Assembly (NCBI RefSeq): GCF_001189915.1
Contig: NZ_LFLS01000006.1
Coordinates: 1 to 64,000 of the forward strand
Origin: Herbaspirillum autotrophicum
GTDB taxonomy: Bacteria > Pseudomonadota > Gammaproteobacteria > Burkholderiales > Burkholderiaceae_D
Direction of reading: 5' to 3'
Length of the DNA stretch: 64,000 nucleotides
Position numbers and translations under genes: made by a program. The notes under the pieces are model-generated. The model was not told the DNA's origin and made no database searches. It saw only the letters and a list, made by a program, of their open reading frames with translations. Shown piece by piece: positions 1 through 8,301 of the stretch (positions within the stretch are counted from its first letter, which is position 1; the number at the start of each line of letters is the position of its first letter).

Positions 1-181
1 AGAAAGCTAGCATTCTCAAGTAATGCTGCGTATTTTATTTGATTTTCAGTGTTCACTCATTCACAAATGGATGCGCGGCGGAATTGTTTCGAATGGCGAG
101 TGGTCGTTCGCAAGAAAATTCTTGCAGTCTAAAGATGAAAAATATTCAACAACTATTAATGGAAAGAGAGAGGCCGGGTAA
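1..181. other. left-edge non-coding stretch
   Basis: No coding region or RNA gene was recognised before the first start codon. A purine-rich GGAAAGAGAGAGG tract just ahead of position 182 can serve as ribosome binding site for the thioesterase gene. The window edge prevents saying what lies upstream. Confidence 0.5.
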
Positions 182-589
182 ATGACGGACAAGAAACTGA
201 TTTATATTTCACGCATAAAAATACGCTGGGGCGACATGGATGCCTTTGGCCACGTGAACAATACCGTGTACTTCCGTTATATGGAACAGACCCGTATCGA
301 TTGGCTCGATACCGCCGAAGGCATCGCAGACGATGGGCACGGGCCGGTGATCGTCAATGCCCATTGCACTTTTCTGCGCCAGCTGAAGTATCCGGGCGAC
401 CTCGAAATTCATATGCATGCCGGCGAACCGGGGCGTTCGAGTGTGGAAACTACGTATCAGATACGGCGCATTGATCAGCCCGAAATACTTTATGCTGAAG
501 GTGCTGCAAAGATCGTCTGGGTCAACTACAAACAAGAAAAATCGGTTCCGTTGCCAGAGGCGATACGCAAGATCCTGACTCCGTTGTAA
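182..589 (+). CDS. acyl-CoA thioesterase, 4HBT hotdog family (YbgC/FadM-like)
   Basis: This 135-aa protein has the single-hotdog length of the YbgC/FadM 4-hydroxybenzoyl-CoA thioesterase family. Residues 16-27 read WGDMDAFGHVNN, the family signature; Asp20 in DxxGHVNN is the expected catalytic acid, followed by a Tyr/Arg-rich helix (YFRYMEQTR). Such enzymes hydrolyse acyl-CoA to free acid and CoA in the cytoplasm. The substrate cannot be read from sequence. The gene stands alone ahead of the liv transporter, about 165 bp away, so a functional link to transport is not shown. The family call is firm and the substrate unknown. Confidence 0.88.
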   Translation: MTDKKLIYISRIKIRWGDMDAFGHVNNTVYFRYMEQTRIDWLDTAEGIADDGHGPVIVNAHCTFLRQLKYPGDLEIHMHAGEPGRSSVETTYQIRRIDQPEILYAEGAAKIVWVNYKQEKSVPLPEAIRKILTPL

Positions 590-754
590 GTTTCGAGAAA
601 GGTAGATACGACAGAATCAGCCTCAAGAATGCGCCTTGACACTTTAGCCACGTAAAGCAATTGCATTGCCGGCAATGTATCCGGGCCGTTCGCGAGTCAG
701 TCTGCTGCCAGATGGTCTGACCAACATAATTATTAAACCCCCAGGAGGATGACA

Positions 755-1906
755 ATGACATACAAGACACAAGCCTTGGTTGCTGCTGCGCTGATGAGCC
801 TTTCGCTCGCCGCGGTTGCCGCTGATCCGATCAAGATCGGCGTATCCGGTCCATTCACCGGAGGCTCTGCCCCGATGGGCGTGTCTATGCGCGACGGCGT
901 CAAGCTGGCCGTGGCCGACATCAATGCCAACGGTGGCGTGCTGGGACGTCAGTTGCAACTGGTTGAACGCGACGATGAAGCCAAGAACGAACGCGGCGTG
1001 CAAGTCGCACAAGAACTGATCAACAAGGAAAAGGTTGTCGCTACGGTCGGTTTCATCAACACCGGCGTGGCGCTGGCATCGCAGCGTTTCTATCAGGAAG
1101 CCAAGATCCCCGTGATCAACAACGTGGCGACCGGCAGCGTGATCACCAAGCAATTCGAAAAAGACAAAGACAATTACATCTTCCGTACTGCAGCCAGCGA
1201 CGTGATTCAGTCGAAGATGATTGCCGATGAAGCAGTCGACAAGCAAAAGTACACCAAGGTCGCGATTCTGGCCGACTCCACCAACTACGGCCAGCTCGGT
1301 CGTGAAGATCTGGAAAAAGTCCTGGCATCGAAGAAGATCACCCCGGTAGCGGTCGAGAAGTACAACATCAAAGACGTCGACATGACGGCGCAATTGCTCA
1401 AGGCCAAGCAAGGCGGCGCGCAAGTGGTGCTGACCTACGGTATCGGCCCGGAACTGGCGCAGATCGCCAATGGGATGGAAAAGCTGAGCTGGCACGTGCC
1501 TATCATCGGCAGCTGGCCGTTGGCGATGGGTAACTTCATCGATAACGCCGGCAAGAACGGCAACGGTGCCCGCATGCCGCAAACCTTCATTCAGGATGGC
1601 AATACGCCAAAGCGTAAAGCCTTCATTGAAGCCTACCAAAAAGCCTACAAGGTTGACCGTATCCCGTCGGCCGTGTCTGCTGCTCAAGGTTACGACTCGG
1701 TCCAGTTGCTGGCTGCCGCCATCAAGCAAGCCGGCAGCACTGACGGCGACAAGGTGCGCGCTGCACTGGAAAGCCTGAATACCAAGGTCGACGGCGTCGT
1801 GACTACCTATGACAAACCATTTACCCATGCTGACCATGAAGCGATCAAACCTAACATGGTCGTGATCGGTGAGGTCAAGAACGGCCGCGTCGTTCTCGGC
1901 AAGTAA
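755..1906 (+). CDS. livK: branched-chain amino-acid-type ABC transporter substrate-binding protein
   Basis: A 383-aa periplasmic binding protein of the Leu/Ile/Val (HAAT, type I) family. It opens with a Sec signal peptide (MTYKTQALVAAALMSLSLAA, probable cleavage after AVA) followed by the mature start ADPIKIGVSGPFTG typical of LivK/LivJ. I chose the ATG at 755 because an AGGAGG at 743-748 lies 6 nt upstream; the in-frame ATG at 749 is too close to it. It heads a gene set with both permease parts and both ATPases downstream. A 224-bp gap containing a hairpin separates it from livH, consistent with making more binding protein than membrane components. The true ligand could be another amino acid or a short organic acid. 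Confidence 0.9.
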   Translation: MTYKTQALVAAALMSLSLAAVAADPIKIGVSGPFTGGSAPMGVSMRDGVKLAVADINANGGVLGRQLQLVERDDEAKNERGVQVAQELINKEKVVATVGFINTGVALASQRFYQEAKIPVINNVATGSVITKQFEKDKDNYIFRTAASDVIQSKMIADEAVDKQKYTKVAILADSTNYGQLGREDLEKVLASKKITPVAVEKYNIKDVDMTAQLLKAKQGGAQVVLTYGIGPELAQIANGMEKLSWHVPIIGSWPLAMGNFIDNAGKNGNGARMPQTFIQDGNTPKRKAFIEAYQKAYKVDRIPSAVSAAQGYDSVQLLAAAIKQAGSTDGDKVRAALESLNTKVDGVVTTYDKPFTHADHEAIKPNMVVIGEVKNGRVVLGK

Positions 1907-1948
1907 GCATCAACGACATTCACCGAACACGTGAATCGTCAGTGACAG

Positions 1949-1985
1949 AAGGTCAGTCCTTGAGATCCGGGGGCTGGCCTTTTTC
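1949..1985 (+). terminator. intraoperonic hairpin plus T-tract between livK and livH
   Basis: AAGGTCAG (1949-1956) can pair with CTGGCCTT (1974-1981) with one G-U pair, and TTTT follows. It sits 43 bp after the livK stop and 146 bp before the livH start. In this position it would act as a partial terminator or mRNA 3'-end stabiliser setting binding-protein excess; that role is inferred. Confidence 0.55.
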
Positions 1986-2130
1986 GTAAAATCCGCGGTC
2001 GTCTGGCTGTGGCGAATTGATATTGCGCACATCTGCTGCATCGCCGGCATGGCCGCAATCCGATCTCGCTGGCAGGCGCAAGCGCCACGGATTTCTACCG
2101 CAACATGGCAATCGCTTCTTGGGTACAACA

Positions 2131-3021
2131 ATGGAAATTTTGCTACAACTTGTATTTAGCGGCATCGCGCTAGGCATGATCTACGCGGTGATCGCATTCG
2201 GTTATCAGCTCACCTTCGCCACTTCCGGCACACTCAATTTCGGGCAGGGCGAGTCGCTGATGCTGGGCGCGCTGGTGGGCCTGAGTCTGGTCGGCTCGAT
2301 TCATGGCGGACCGTATGTCAATTACTGGCTGATGATACCGATCGTACTGGTATTTGGCGCCTTGCAAGGGATGTTCGTGGAATGGATCGGCGTGCGGCCG
2401 GCGATCAAGATCAAGTCTGAATTCGGCTGGATCATGTCGACCATTGCACTGGCGATCATCTTCAAGAACGTCGCCGAAAACATCTGGGGCAAGGATGACT
2501 TGCCATTCCCGAGCCCGCTGTCGGCAGCGCCATTTCAGATCTTCGGCGCCAATGTGCAGCCGATGCAGGTGCTGGTGGTGGTCGGCGCGCTGGCGATGAT
2601 GCTGGCGGTGGAACTGTTCAATCGCAAATCGATTTACGGCAAGGCCGTGGTGGCGACCTCCAATGACCGCGATGCAGCTGGTTTGATGGGGATCAATACC
2701 AGCATGGTGATCACGTTTTCCTATGCGTTGTCTTCGGCCACGGCAGCATTTGCCGGCGTGCTGGTAGCGCCGCTGACGCTGACCGGTGCCACCATGGGCA
2801 CCTCGCTTGGTCTGAAGGCATTTGCGGTGGCAATTATCGGTGGTCTGACGTCGGGCATGGGCGCGATTGTCGGCGGCCTGATCCTGGGCATTGCCGAGAC
2901 GCTGACCGGTTTTTATGTGTCGACCGGCTACAAGGAAGTTCCGGGACTGGTGCTGTTGCTGCTGGTGCTGGCGATCAAACCGGCAGGCCTGTTCGGCAAA
3001 ACTGCGATCAAGAAGGTCTGA
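2131..3021 (+). CDS. livH: branched-chain amino acid ABC transporter permease LivH
   Basis: A 296-aa integral membrane permease. The N-terminus MEILLQLVFSGIALGMIYAV and the following FATSGTLNFGQGE segment are hallmark LivH sequence (the family usually reads LNFAHGE at this point). Hydrophobic segments alternate through the protein, and the IGGLTSGMGAIVGGLILGI stretch near residue 240 is the region thought to contact the ATPase. Length matches the family (about 290-310 aa). A longer in-frame reading from 2017 exists, but its 38 extra residues lack family character, so the ATG at 2131 is preferred. The next gene starts 4 nt after its stop, so the two are certainly co-transcribed. Confidence 0.92.
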   Translation: MEILLQLVFSGIALGMIYAVIAFGYQLTFATSGTLNFGQGESLMLGALVGLSLVGSIHGGPYVNYWLMIPIVLVFGALQGMFVEWIGVRPAIKIKSEFGWIMSTIALAIIFKNVAENIWGKDDLPFPSPLSAAPFQIFGANVQPMQVLVVVGALAMMLAVELFNRKSIYGKAVVATSNDRDAAGLMGINTSMVITFSYALSSATAAFAGVLVAPLTLTGATMGTSLGLKAFAVAIIGGLTSGMGAIVGGLILGIAETLTGFYVSTGYKEVPGLVLLLLVLAIKPAGLFGKTAIKKV

Positions 3022-3025
3022 CACC

Positions 3026-5008
3026 ATGAACAAGAAAACTCTATTGCTGGCCATTATCGGTCTGGCAGCGCTGGTGGCGTTTCCGCAACTGGTGCCCAAT
3101 CCGTATTACATCCATCTGGCCGAAACCATCCTGATTTACGCCATCCTGTTGTTCGGGCTGGATATCGTGGTGGGCTATACCGGACAAGTGTCGCTCGGTC
3201 ATGCCGGCCTGTTCGGTATCGGTTCCTATACTACCGGCGTGCTGTATTTCAAGCTCGGCCTGCCGTTCCTGATTGCGGCGCCGGCCAGTATTGCGGTGAC
3301 GGCAATCTTCGGCGCGATTCTGGCGTTGCCGGCATTGCGGGTTACCGGCCCGTATCTGGCGATGGTGACGCTGGCGTTCGGCACCATCATCCAGATCCTG
3401 ATCAATGAGATGACCTTCCTGACCGAAGGTCCGATGGGCATCAAGGTGGCCAAACCAAGTTTTGGCGGCACCAAACTCGATGAGGTGGAATATTTTTATC
3501 TGGTCGCGGCCTTGATGGTGGTGTCGCTGATTGTCGTCCACCGGATCCTGAAATCGAATCTGGGACGCGCGTTTCAAGCTTTGCGCGACAGTCCGATTGC
3601 CTCTGATTGCATGGGTGTATCGGTGTATCGCTACAAGGTGTACGCCTTCATCATCAGCGCCGCACTGGCGGGTCTGGCCGGTAGCTTGTATGCCTATTCG
3701 GAAGAGTACATCTCGCCCAATACCTACAACTTCGAACTGACCATCCTGTTCTTGCTGGCGGTCATCATGGGCGGCCGCAAGACGCGTAGCGGTTCGCTGA
3801 TCGGCGCCTTCATCGTGGTCATGCTGCCGAGCCTGTTGTCGGACATTGAACTGTTCCGGCGGATTGCTACCGTAGCATCCATCGTGGTGGTAGTGGGCGG
3901 GGTGGCGATGGTGCTGCGCAAACGCAAGACGGTGCGTGAGATTGCAGTGCCGGTGGTGGCGACCGTGATCATGGCCCTGTTTTCTTACCGGCTGGAAAAC
4001 ATCACCGACTGGCGCCTGACGATTTTCGGCTTGATGACCTTGTTCGTGGTGTATTACCTGCAAGACGGGATTGTCGGCTTTGTGCGCAATCTGTTCAGCC
4101 GCGCCAAACCGGTCGCGGCGGCACCGGTGGTGGTGGCCGACGATCAGGCATGGGCCAGCAGCGAAGCCCTGCCTGAAGGTACCGGCAATCTGCTGGAAGC
4201 GAAACAGGTGTTGATGCAGTTCGGTGGTCTCAAAGCCTTGAACCGCGTTGACCTGAACATCGTCAAGGGCTCGGTGCACGGCTTGATCGGACCTAACGGT
4301 TCCGGCAAGAGCACCATGATGAACGTGCTGACCGGCATCTATAAACCGACTGATGGCGCAGTGGAATTCAATGGCGTGGTGATTTCCGGTGCGACGCCAT
4401 CGGCGATTGCGCTCGGCGGCGTGGCGCGCACTTTCCAGAACGTACAGTTGTTCGGTGAAATGACGGCAACCGAAAACGTGCTGGTCGGTTTGCATCACAC
4501 CTTCAAGAGCAACGTGTTCGATGTCATGGTGCAGACCCCGCGCTACAAGCGTGAAGAACGCGAAGCACGGGTGCGGGCGGCGGCGATTCTGCAATTCGTC
4601 GGTCTGGCCGATCTGGCCAACGAAGAAGCGCGCAATCTGCCATACGGCAAACAGCGCCTGCTGGAAATCGGCCGTGCACTGGGTCTCAATCCGAACCTGT
4701 TGCTGCTGGATGAACCGGCGGCCGGTCTGACCGCGCCGGACATCAAGGAACTGGTGGCGATCATCCGCAAGATTCGTCAAAGCGGTATCACCATCATTCT
4801 GATTGAACATCACATGGATGTCGTCATGTCGATTTCCGATACCGTGACCGTGCTCGACTTCGGTCAAAAGATCGCCGAAGGAAAACCGGCAGCGGTACAG
4901 GCCGATCCGAAAGTGATCGAGGCATATCTGGGTGGCAGTGTTGCAGATCTTGCAGGTCCGGACGTCACGGCGCCGGACGCAACGGCATCCAATCAAGCGG
5001 GGGCATGA
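3026..5008 (+). CDS. livM-livG: fused LivM permease / LivG ATP-binding protein
   Basis: A single 660-aa polypeptide carries two transporter parts. Residues 1 to about 290 are the LivM permease (VGYTGQVSLGHAGLFGIGSY; the EEYISPNTYNFELTILFLLA segment). A further hydrophobic extension spans about 290-365. From about residue 388 there is a complete LivG-type ABC ATPase: Walker A GPNGSGKST near 422-430, LPYGKQRLLEIGRAL in place of the signature loop, Walker B LLLLDEPAAGL near 560, and the switch His in LIEHHMDVV. No stop or frameshift separates the halves. Such fusions are known in Burkholderiales liv operons. The start at 3026 lies 4 nt after livH; the stop is 1 nt before livF. Confidence 0.9.
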   Translation: MNKKTLLLAIIGLAALVAFPQLVPNPYYIHLAETILIYAILLFGLDIVVGYTGQVSLGHAGLFGIGSYTTGVLYFKLGLPFLIAAPASIAVTAIFGAILALPALRVTGPYLAMVTLAFGTIIQILINEMTFLTEGPMGIKVAKPSFGGTKLDEVEYFYLVAALMVVSLIVVHRILKSNLGRAFQALRDSPIASDCMGVSVYRYKVYAFIISAALAGLAGSLYAYSEEYISPNTYNFELTILFLLAVIMGGRKTRSGSLIGAFIVVMLPSLLSDIELFRRIATVASIVVVVGGVAMVLRKRKTVREIAVPVVATVIMALFSYRLENITDWRLTIFGLMTLFVVYYLQDGIVGFVRNLFSRAKPVAAAPVVVADDQAWASSEALPEGTGNLLEAKQVLMQFGGLKALNRVDLNIVKGSVHGLIGPNGSGKSTMMNVLTGIYKPTDGAVEFNGVVISGATPSAIALGGVARTFQNVQLFGEMTATENVLVGLHHTFKSNVFDVMVQTPRYKREEREARVRAAAILQFVGLADLANEEARNLPYGKQRLLEIGRALGLNPNLLLLDEPAAGLTAPDIKELVAIIRKIRQSGITIILIEHHMDVVMSISDTVTVLDFGQKIAEGKPAAVQADPKVIEAYLGGSVADLAGPDVTAPDATASNQAGA

Positions 5009-5009
5009 C

Positions 5010-5738
5010 ATGTTGAAGATTTCGAATTTGCATGCCGCGTATGGCAAGGTGGAAGTATTGCACGGCATCTCGATGGAGGTGCCCAAGGGTAAAGTGGTGA
5101 CACTGATCGGCTCCAACGGCGCTGGCAAGACCACCACCATGCGCGCCATTTCCGGCATGATCAAGCCGAAAGGCGGCAGCGTGGTACTGGACGGTAAAGA
5201 TGTCACCGGTCTTGATTCCCACAAGATTGCGCGTGCCGGTCTGGCGCATTCGCCGGAAGGACGGCGCGTGTTTGCCACCATGAGCGTGACTGACAATTTG
5301 TTGCTGGGGGCTTTCCCGCGCTTTACCCGGGCGCGTCCCAAGGGCGACATTCAACACGATCTGGAACGCGCACTGGAACTGTTTCCGCGTCTCAAGGAAC
5401 GGCAAACGCAACTGGCCGGCACCTTGTCGGGCGGCGAACAGCAAATGCTGGCCATGGCGCGCGCCGTCATGCTCAATCCGGAAGTGATTCTGCTGGACGA
5501 ACCATCGATGGGGCTGGCGCCGATTCTGGTGGATGAAGTCTTCAGAATTATTTTGCGTCTGAAGGAGCAAGGCGTTACGATGTTGCTCGTAGAACAGTTT
5601 GCAGCGGCCGCCCTCAATGTTGCCGATTACGGTTACGTACTCGAAAACGGTAAGATCTCGGTACACGGTCCGGCCGACAAACTGCAAAATGATCCGGCGG
5701 TACAGGCAGCATATCTGGGCGGCGGGCAGCATCACTGA
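5010..5738 (+). CDS. livF: branched-chain amino acid ABC transporter ATP-binding protein LivF
   Basis: A 242-aa ABC ATPase of normal LivF length. The N-terminus MLKISNLHAAYGKVEVLHGI is typical. Walker A GSNGAGKTT spans residues 34-42, the signature LSGGEQQMLAMARAV is near 140, Walker B VILLDEPSMGLAP near 160, and VEQFAAAAL follows the switch region. It energises uptake through the LivH/LivM channel together with the LivG half of the upstream fusion. The ATG at 5010 is 1 nt past the preceding stop, so translation is probably coupled. It is the last gene of the operon; a hairpin with a T-run follows about 75 bp later. Confidence 0.93.
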   Translation: MLKISNLHAAYGKVEVLHGISMEVPKGKVVTLIGSNGAGKTTTMRAISGMIKPKGGSVVLDGKDVTGLDSHKIARAGLAHSPEGRRVFATMSVTDNLLLGAFPRFTRARPKGDIQHDLERALELFPRLKERQTQLAGTLSGGEQQMLAMARAVMLNPEVILLDEPSMGLAPILVDEVFRIILRLKEQGVTMLLVEQFAAAALNVADYGYVLENGKISVHGPADKLQNDPAVQAAYLGGGQHH

Positions 5739-5811
5739 CAGGATACGTCCGCGTGAGAGGGGTGCACGCGGAGTATATTAAGGAGGAGACATACCTCTTG
5801 AAATTTGATTA

Positions 5812-5837
5812 AGGTGCGCAATGCGCACCTTTTTTTA
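5812..5837 (+). terminator. rho-independent terminator of the liv operon
   Basis: AGGTGCGCA (5812-5820) and TGCGCACCT (5822-5830) form a perfect 9-bp stem, followed by a run of T. It is the first strong terminator after livF and lies about 40 bp before the next gene. Confidence 0.8.
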
Positions 5838-5877
5838 TGGCGCGCCGCCTGGCCTCGGATTGACTCTCGATATACAT

Positions 5878-6240
5878 ATGAACGACAAGAAAATACAAGC
5901 ACTGTTATCCGATCTGCATCTGGCCAATCACGACATCCATGCCTTGGTGACGGCACTGCGCCACGCGGTGCATCAGGCCGCCGCCGGTGCCGGTGAAGAA
6001 GTCAAATACGGCGGTCTGCTGTTTTCCGTCGCCACGCCGTTCTGCGGCATTTTTGCGTATGCCGCGCACGTGTCGCTGGAGTTCAGCCGCGGCTGTGATC
6101 TGGATGATCCCCATGGCGTACTCGAAGGCAACGGTAAGCTGCGGCGGCATATCAAGTTGCTGAGCGTTGATGATATCGGGCGCAAGCATGTGCGGGAACA
6201 TGTGCGGCAAGCATTTGAAAAAGCGGGAGGTGGAACATGA
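5878..6240 (+). CDS. DUF1801-family protein
   Basis: A 120-aa cytoplasmic protein starting MNDKKIQALLSDLHLANHDI. The segment EEVKYGGLLFSVATPFCGIFAY and the later KLRRHIKLLSVDDI stretch resemble the DUF1801 / YdhG-like fold, in which a small alpha/beta domain carries a conserved xKWxxP-like turn. No enzymatic function is established for this group. The reading frame extends upstream to 5821 through the liv terminator; the ATG at 5878 is preferred because it avoids the terminator and gives the family length, though no good ribosome binding site precedes it. Its stop overlaps the next start (ATGA), so the two genes form a small operon. Confidence 0.6.
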   Translation: MNDKKIQALLSDLHLANHDIHALVTALRHAVHQAAAGAGEEVKYGGLLFSVATPFCGIFAYAAHVSLEFSRGCDLDDPHGVLEGNGKLRRHIKLLSVDDIGRKHVREHVRQAFEKAGGGT

Positions 6241-6932
6241 AAAACAAGACACGACCAGTGACAGCGCAGTTCACACGCGCTTATATGCTCTCGGCGTTGC
6301 TGTTCGCGGCAGCAGCGGTGCTATCGGTTGCCAGTCACGCCGGTGGGGTTGCCGAGGCATTGTCGCCGGGACGCTATGCTGAACAGGGCGCGACCAAAGC
6401 AGTGGTCATCATGTCGGCCAACTGGAGCCGCAAATGGGGGTGCGGCGCATATGAGAATGCGCAATTGCAGTACCTGGCATTTGATAACCTCGGTCTGCCG
6501 AAGACGGCTGCCAATGCGGCACCGGATTTACTGGTGAAAGACGATACGTTCTTGCCGGCAAAAAACCGGTTTGCCAATTATGTCTATCTCATTGAGCCCG
6601 GCGAGTATTCGCTCACCGGCTTCAGTATCAAGCTCGGAAAATCGGTATCGAATGTCGGCTATTTTGTGGGCAACAAAGATAATCTTGTGCAGGATGGAAA
6701 ATCCAAAGCCGGAAAATTCACCGTGGCCGCCGGCGACATTGTCTATGTCGGCCATTTCTGGCTGGACTGTGCGACGGCGCCGATGCCATGGCGTTATTAC
6801 CCGGAAACGCGGGAAGATTTCGACATTTACCTGGACAGTATCAAACAGCAGTATCCGGAGATCGATCCGGCAAAGGTTCAGTTTCGTTTGTATGAGACCT
6901 CGGTGATGGGCTTGCCGTTTTCGCTGCCGTGA
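6237..6932 (+). CDS. exported protein of unknown function
   Basis: A 231-aa product that I do not recognise. It opens with a basic stretch and a hydrophobic segment (residues about 16-35, ending SHAGG), read as a signal peptide or anchor, so the protein is probably periplasmic. Two cysteines (in KWGCGAYEN and WLDCATAPMPW) could form a disulfide. The middle contains a beta-rich module (YVYLIEPGEYSLTGFSIKLG; GDIVYVGHFWLDC) reminiscent of small beta-sandwich domains. The start overlaps the preceding stop by 4 nt, with GGAGGTGG as ribosome binding site. Function is not inferred. Confidence 0.7.
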   Translation: MKNKTRPVTAQFTRAYMLSALLFAAAAVLSVASHAGGVAEALSPGRYAEQGATKAVVIMSANWSRKWGCGAYENAQLQYLAFDNLGLPKTAANAAPDLLVKDDTFLPAKNRFANYVYLIEPGEYSLTGFSIKLGKSVSNVGYFVGNKDNLVQDGKSKAGKFTVAAGDIVYVGHFWLDCATAPMPWRYYPETREDFDIYLDSIKQQYPEIDPAKVQFRLYETSVMGLPFSLP

Positions 6933-6937
6933 CAGCG

Positions 6938-6975
6938 GTGCCGCCACCCGGAAACATTTCCGGGGATGGCGGCAC
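6938..6975. terminator. long bulged hairpin between convergent genes
   Basis: GTGCCGCCA (6938-6946) pairs with TGGCGGCAC (6967-6975), and inside it CCCGGAAA (6947-6954) pairs with TTTCCGGG (6957-6964). This gives a 17-bp stem interrupted only by a 2-nt bulge (GA). It lies exactly between two convergent stop codons. There is no long T-run, so it may act as a transcript-end stabiliser or a bidirectional terminator. Confidence 0.6.
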
Positions 6976-6984
6976 GTCAGCATC

Positions 6985-8217
6985 TTATTGCTGCTTCAAC
7001 AAACTACACTTCGATTCCGCCACGGTAGTAAATGCCTGCTCACCGGGAATCGTCGTCACCAGCTTCAGATAATCCCAAGGCTTCTTCGATTCGGCCGGCG
7101 ACTTGACCTGATACAGGTACATGTCGTGGATGTTGCGGCCATCGGCGCGGATGTAGCCCTTGTTGTAGAAGTCATCGATCTTCATGTTCTTCAATTGCGC
7201 CATGACCCTGGTCGGGTCATCGGTCTTGGCGGCGGCTACGGCCTTGAGGTAAGTCGCGGTCGCGGAGTAGGCGGCAGCCTGATGGGTGCTTGGCATCTTT
7301 TTCATTTTCAGGAAAAAGCGATTGGCAAACTGACGCGAGGCTTCGTCCTTGTCCCAGTACCAGCTATCCGTCATCAGCAAGCCTTCGGCATTGGCCAGTC
7401 CCAGCGCATGAATGTCGTTGATCACCATCAGCAGGCCGGCCAGCTTCATGGTCTTGGTGATGCCGAACTCCTTGGCAGCCTTGATCGAGTTGATGGTGTC
7501 TTCACCGGCATTGGCCAGGCCGAGGATTTGTGCTTTCGATGCCTGCGCCTGCAACATGAAGGACGACAGATCGGACGACGATGGCGGATGCTTGACCGAG
7601 CCGACTACGGTGCCGCCATTGGCCTTGACCACGGCTGAAGTGTCGTTGGCCAGCGAGTGACCAAAGGCGTAATCGGCGACCAGGAAGAACCACGACTTGC
7701 CGCCTTGCTTGACCACTGCTGCACCGGTGCCCTTGGCCAGCGCCACGGTGTCGTACTCGTAATGCACGGTGTAAGGCGTGCATTCTTCATTGGTGAGGCG
7801 GGCCGAGCCGGCGCCGATATTGATGTAGACCCGTTTCTTTTCCGCCATCACTTTATTCATGGCCAGTGCCGCTGCGGAATTGACGCCGCCGATCAGCATG
7901 TCCATGCCGCGCTGATCAGACCATTCACGGGCGCGGGTGGCGGCGATGTCGGCCTTGTTTTGATGGTCGGCCGACATGACTTCGATCGGCATGCCCAGCA
8001 CTTTGCCGCCGGCGTCGGCGACCGCCATGCGGATCGCTTCCAGGCCGCCGAGGCCATCGGTGTCGGCGTAGGGGCCGGACATGTCGGTGATGAAACCGAT
8101 ACGGATCGCGTTGTCCGATACTTGCGCCTGCGTGACGCCGGCGGCGCACAGCAGGGTGGAGCCGGCGATCAGCGCCGCGAGCGTGTTCAGTTGCAATTTT
8201 CCGGTGTTCAATTTCAT
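6985..8217 (-). CDS. ABC transporter substrate-binding protein (type I, HAAT family), orphan
   Basis: A 410-aa exported binding protein. The signal peptide (KLQLNTLAALIAGSTLLCAA, cleavage near TQAQ) is followed by IRIGFITDMSGPYADTDG, the usual beginning of Leu/Ile/Val-type binding proteins. Middle segments (WSDQRGMDMLIGGVNSAAA; SWFFLVADYAFGHSL) fit the two-lobe fold used for aromatic or organic acids. The start at 8217 has an AAGGAG 6 nt upstream; the nearby ATG at 8221 is in another frame. There are no permease or ATPase genes of its own. It lies 84 bp downstream of the HMG-CoA reductase gene on the same strand, so the pair is probably one operon. The ligand may be mevalonate or a related acid (inference). 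Confidence 0.82.
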   Translation of the reverse strand: MKLNTGKLQLNTLAALIAGSTLLCAAGVTQAQVSDNAIRIGFITDMSGPYADTDGLGGLEAIRMAVADAGGKVLGMPIEVMSADHQNKADIAATRAREWSDQRGMDMLIGGVNSAAALAMNKVMAEKKRVYINIGAGSARLTNEECTPYTVHYEYDTVALAKGTGAAVVKQGGKSWFFLVADYAFGHSLANDTSAVVKANGGTVVGSVKHPPSSSDLSSFMLQAQASKAQILGLANAGEDTINSIKAAKEFGITKTMKLAGLLMVINDIHALGLANAEGLLMTDSWYWDKDEASRQFANRFFLKMKKMPSTHQAAAYSATATYLKAVAAAKTDDPTRVMAQLKNMKIDDFYNKGYIRADGRNIHDMYLYQVKSPAESKKPWDYLKLVTTIPGEQAFTTVAESKCSLLKQQ

Positions 8218-8301
8218 TCATGTCTCCTTGTTATAGCGATGGTGCATGCCATCGTGCGCTGCTCGCGCATGTGAAGCTGCAATAATTGTCAGCTTATCGT
8301 T

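Noticed and set aside
636-664. TTGACA as -35 of the liv operon
   Set aside because: The hexamer is perfect, but no acceptable -10 lies 16-18 bp downstream, so a promoter is not claimed.
3041-5350. 769-aa open frame antisense to livMG and livF
   Set aside because: The composition is that of a GC-rich shadow frame, and the sense proteins have full ABC motifs.
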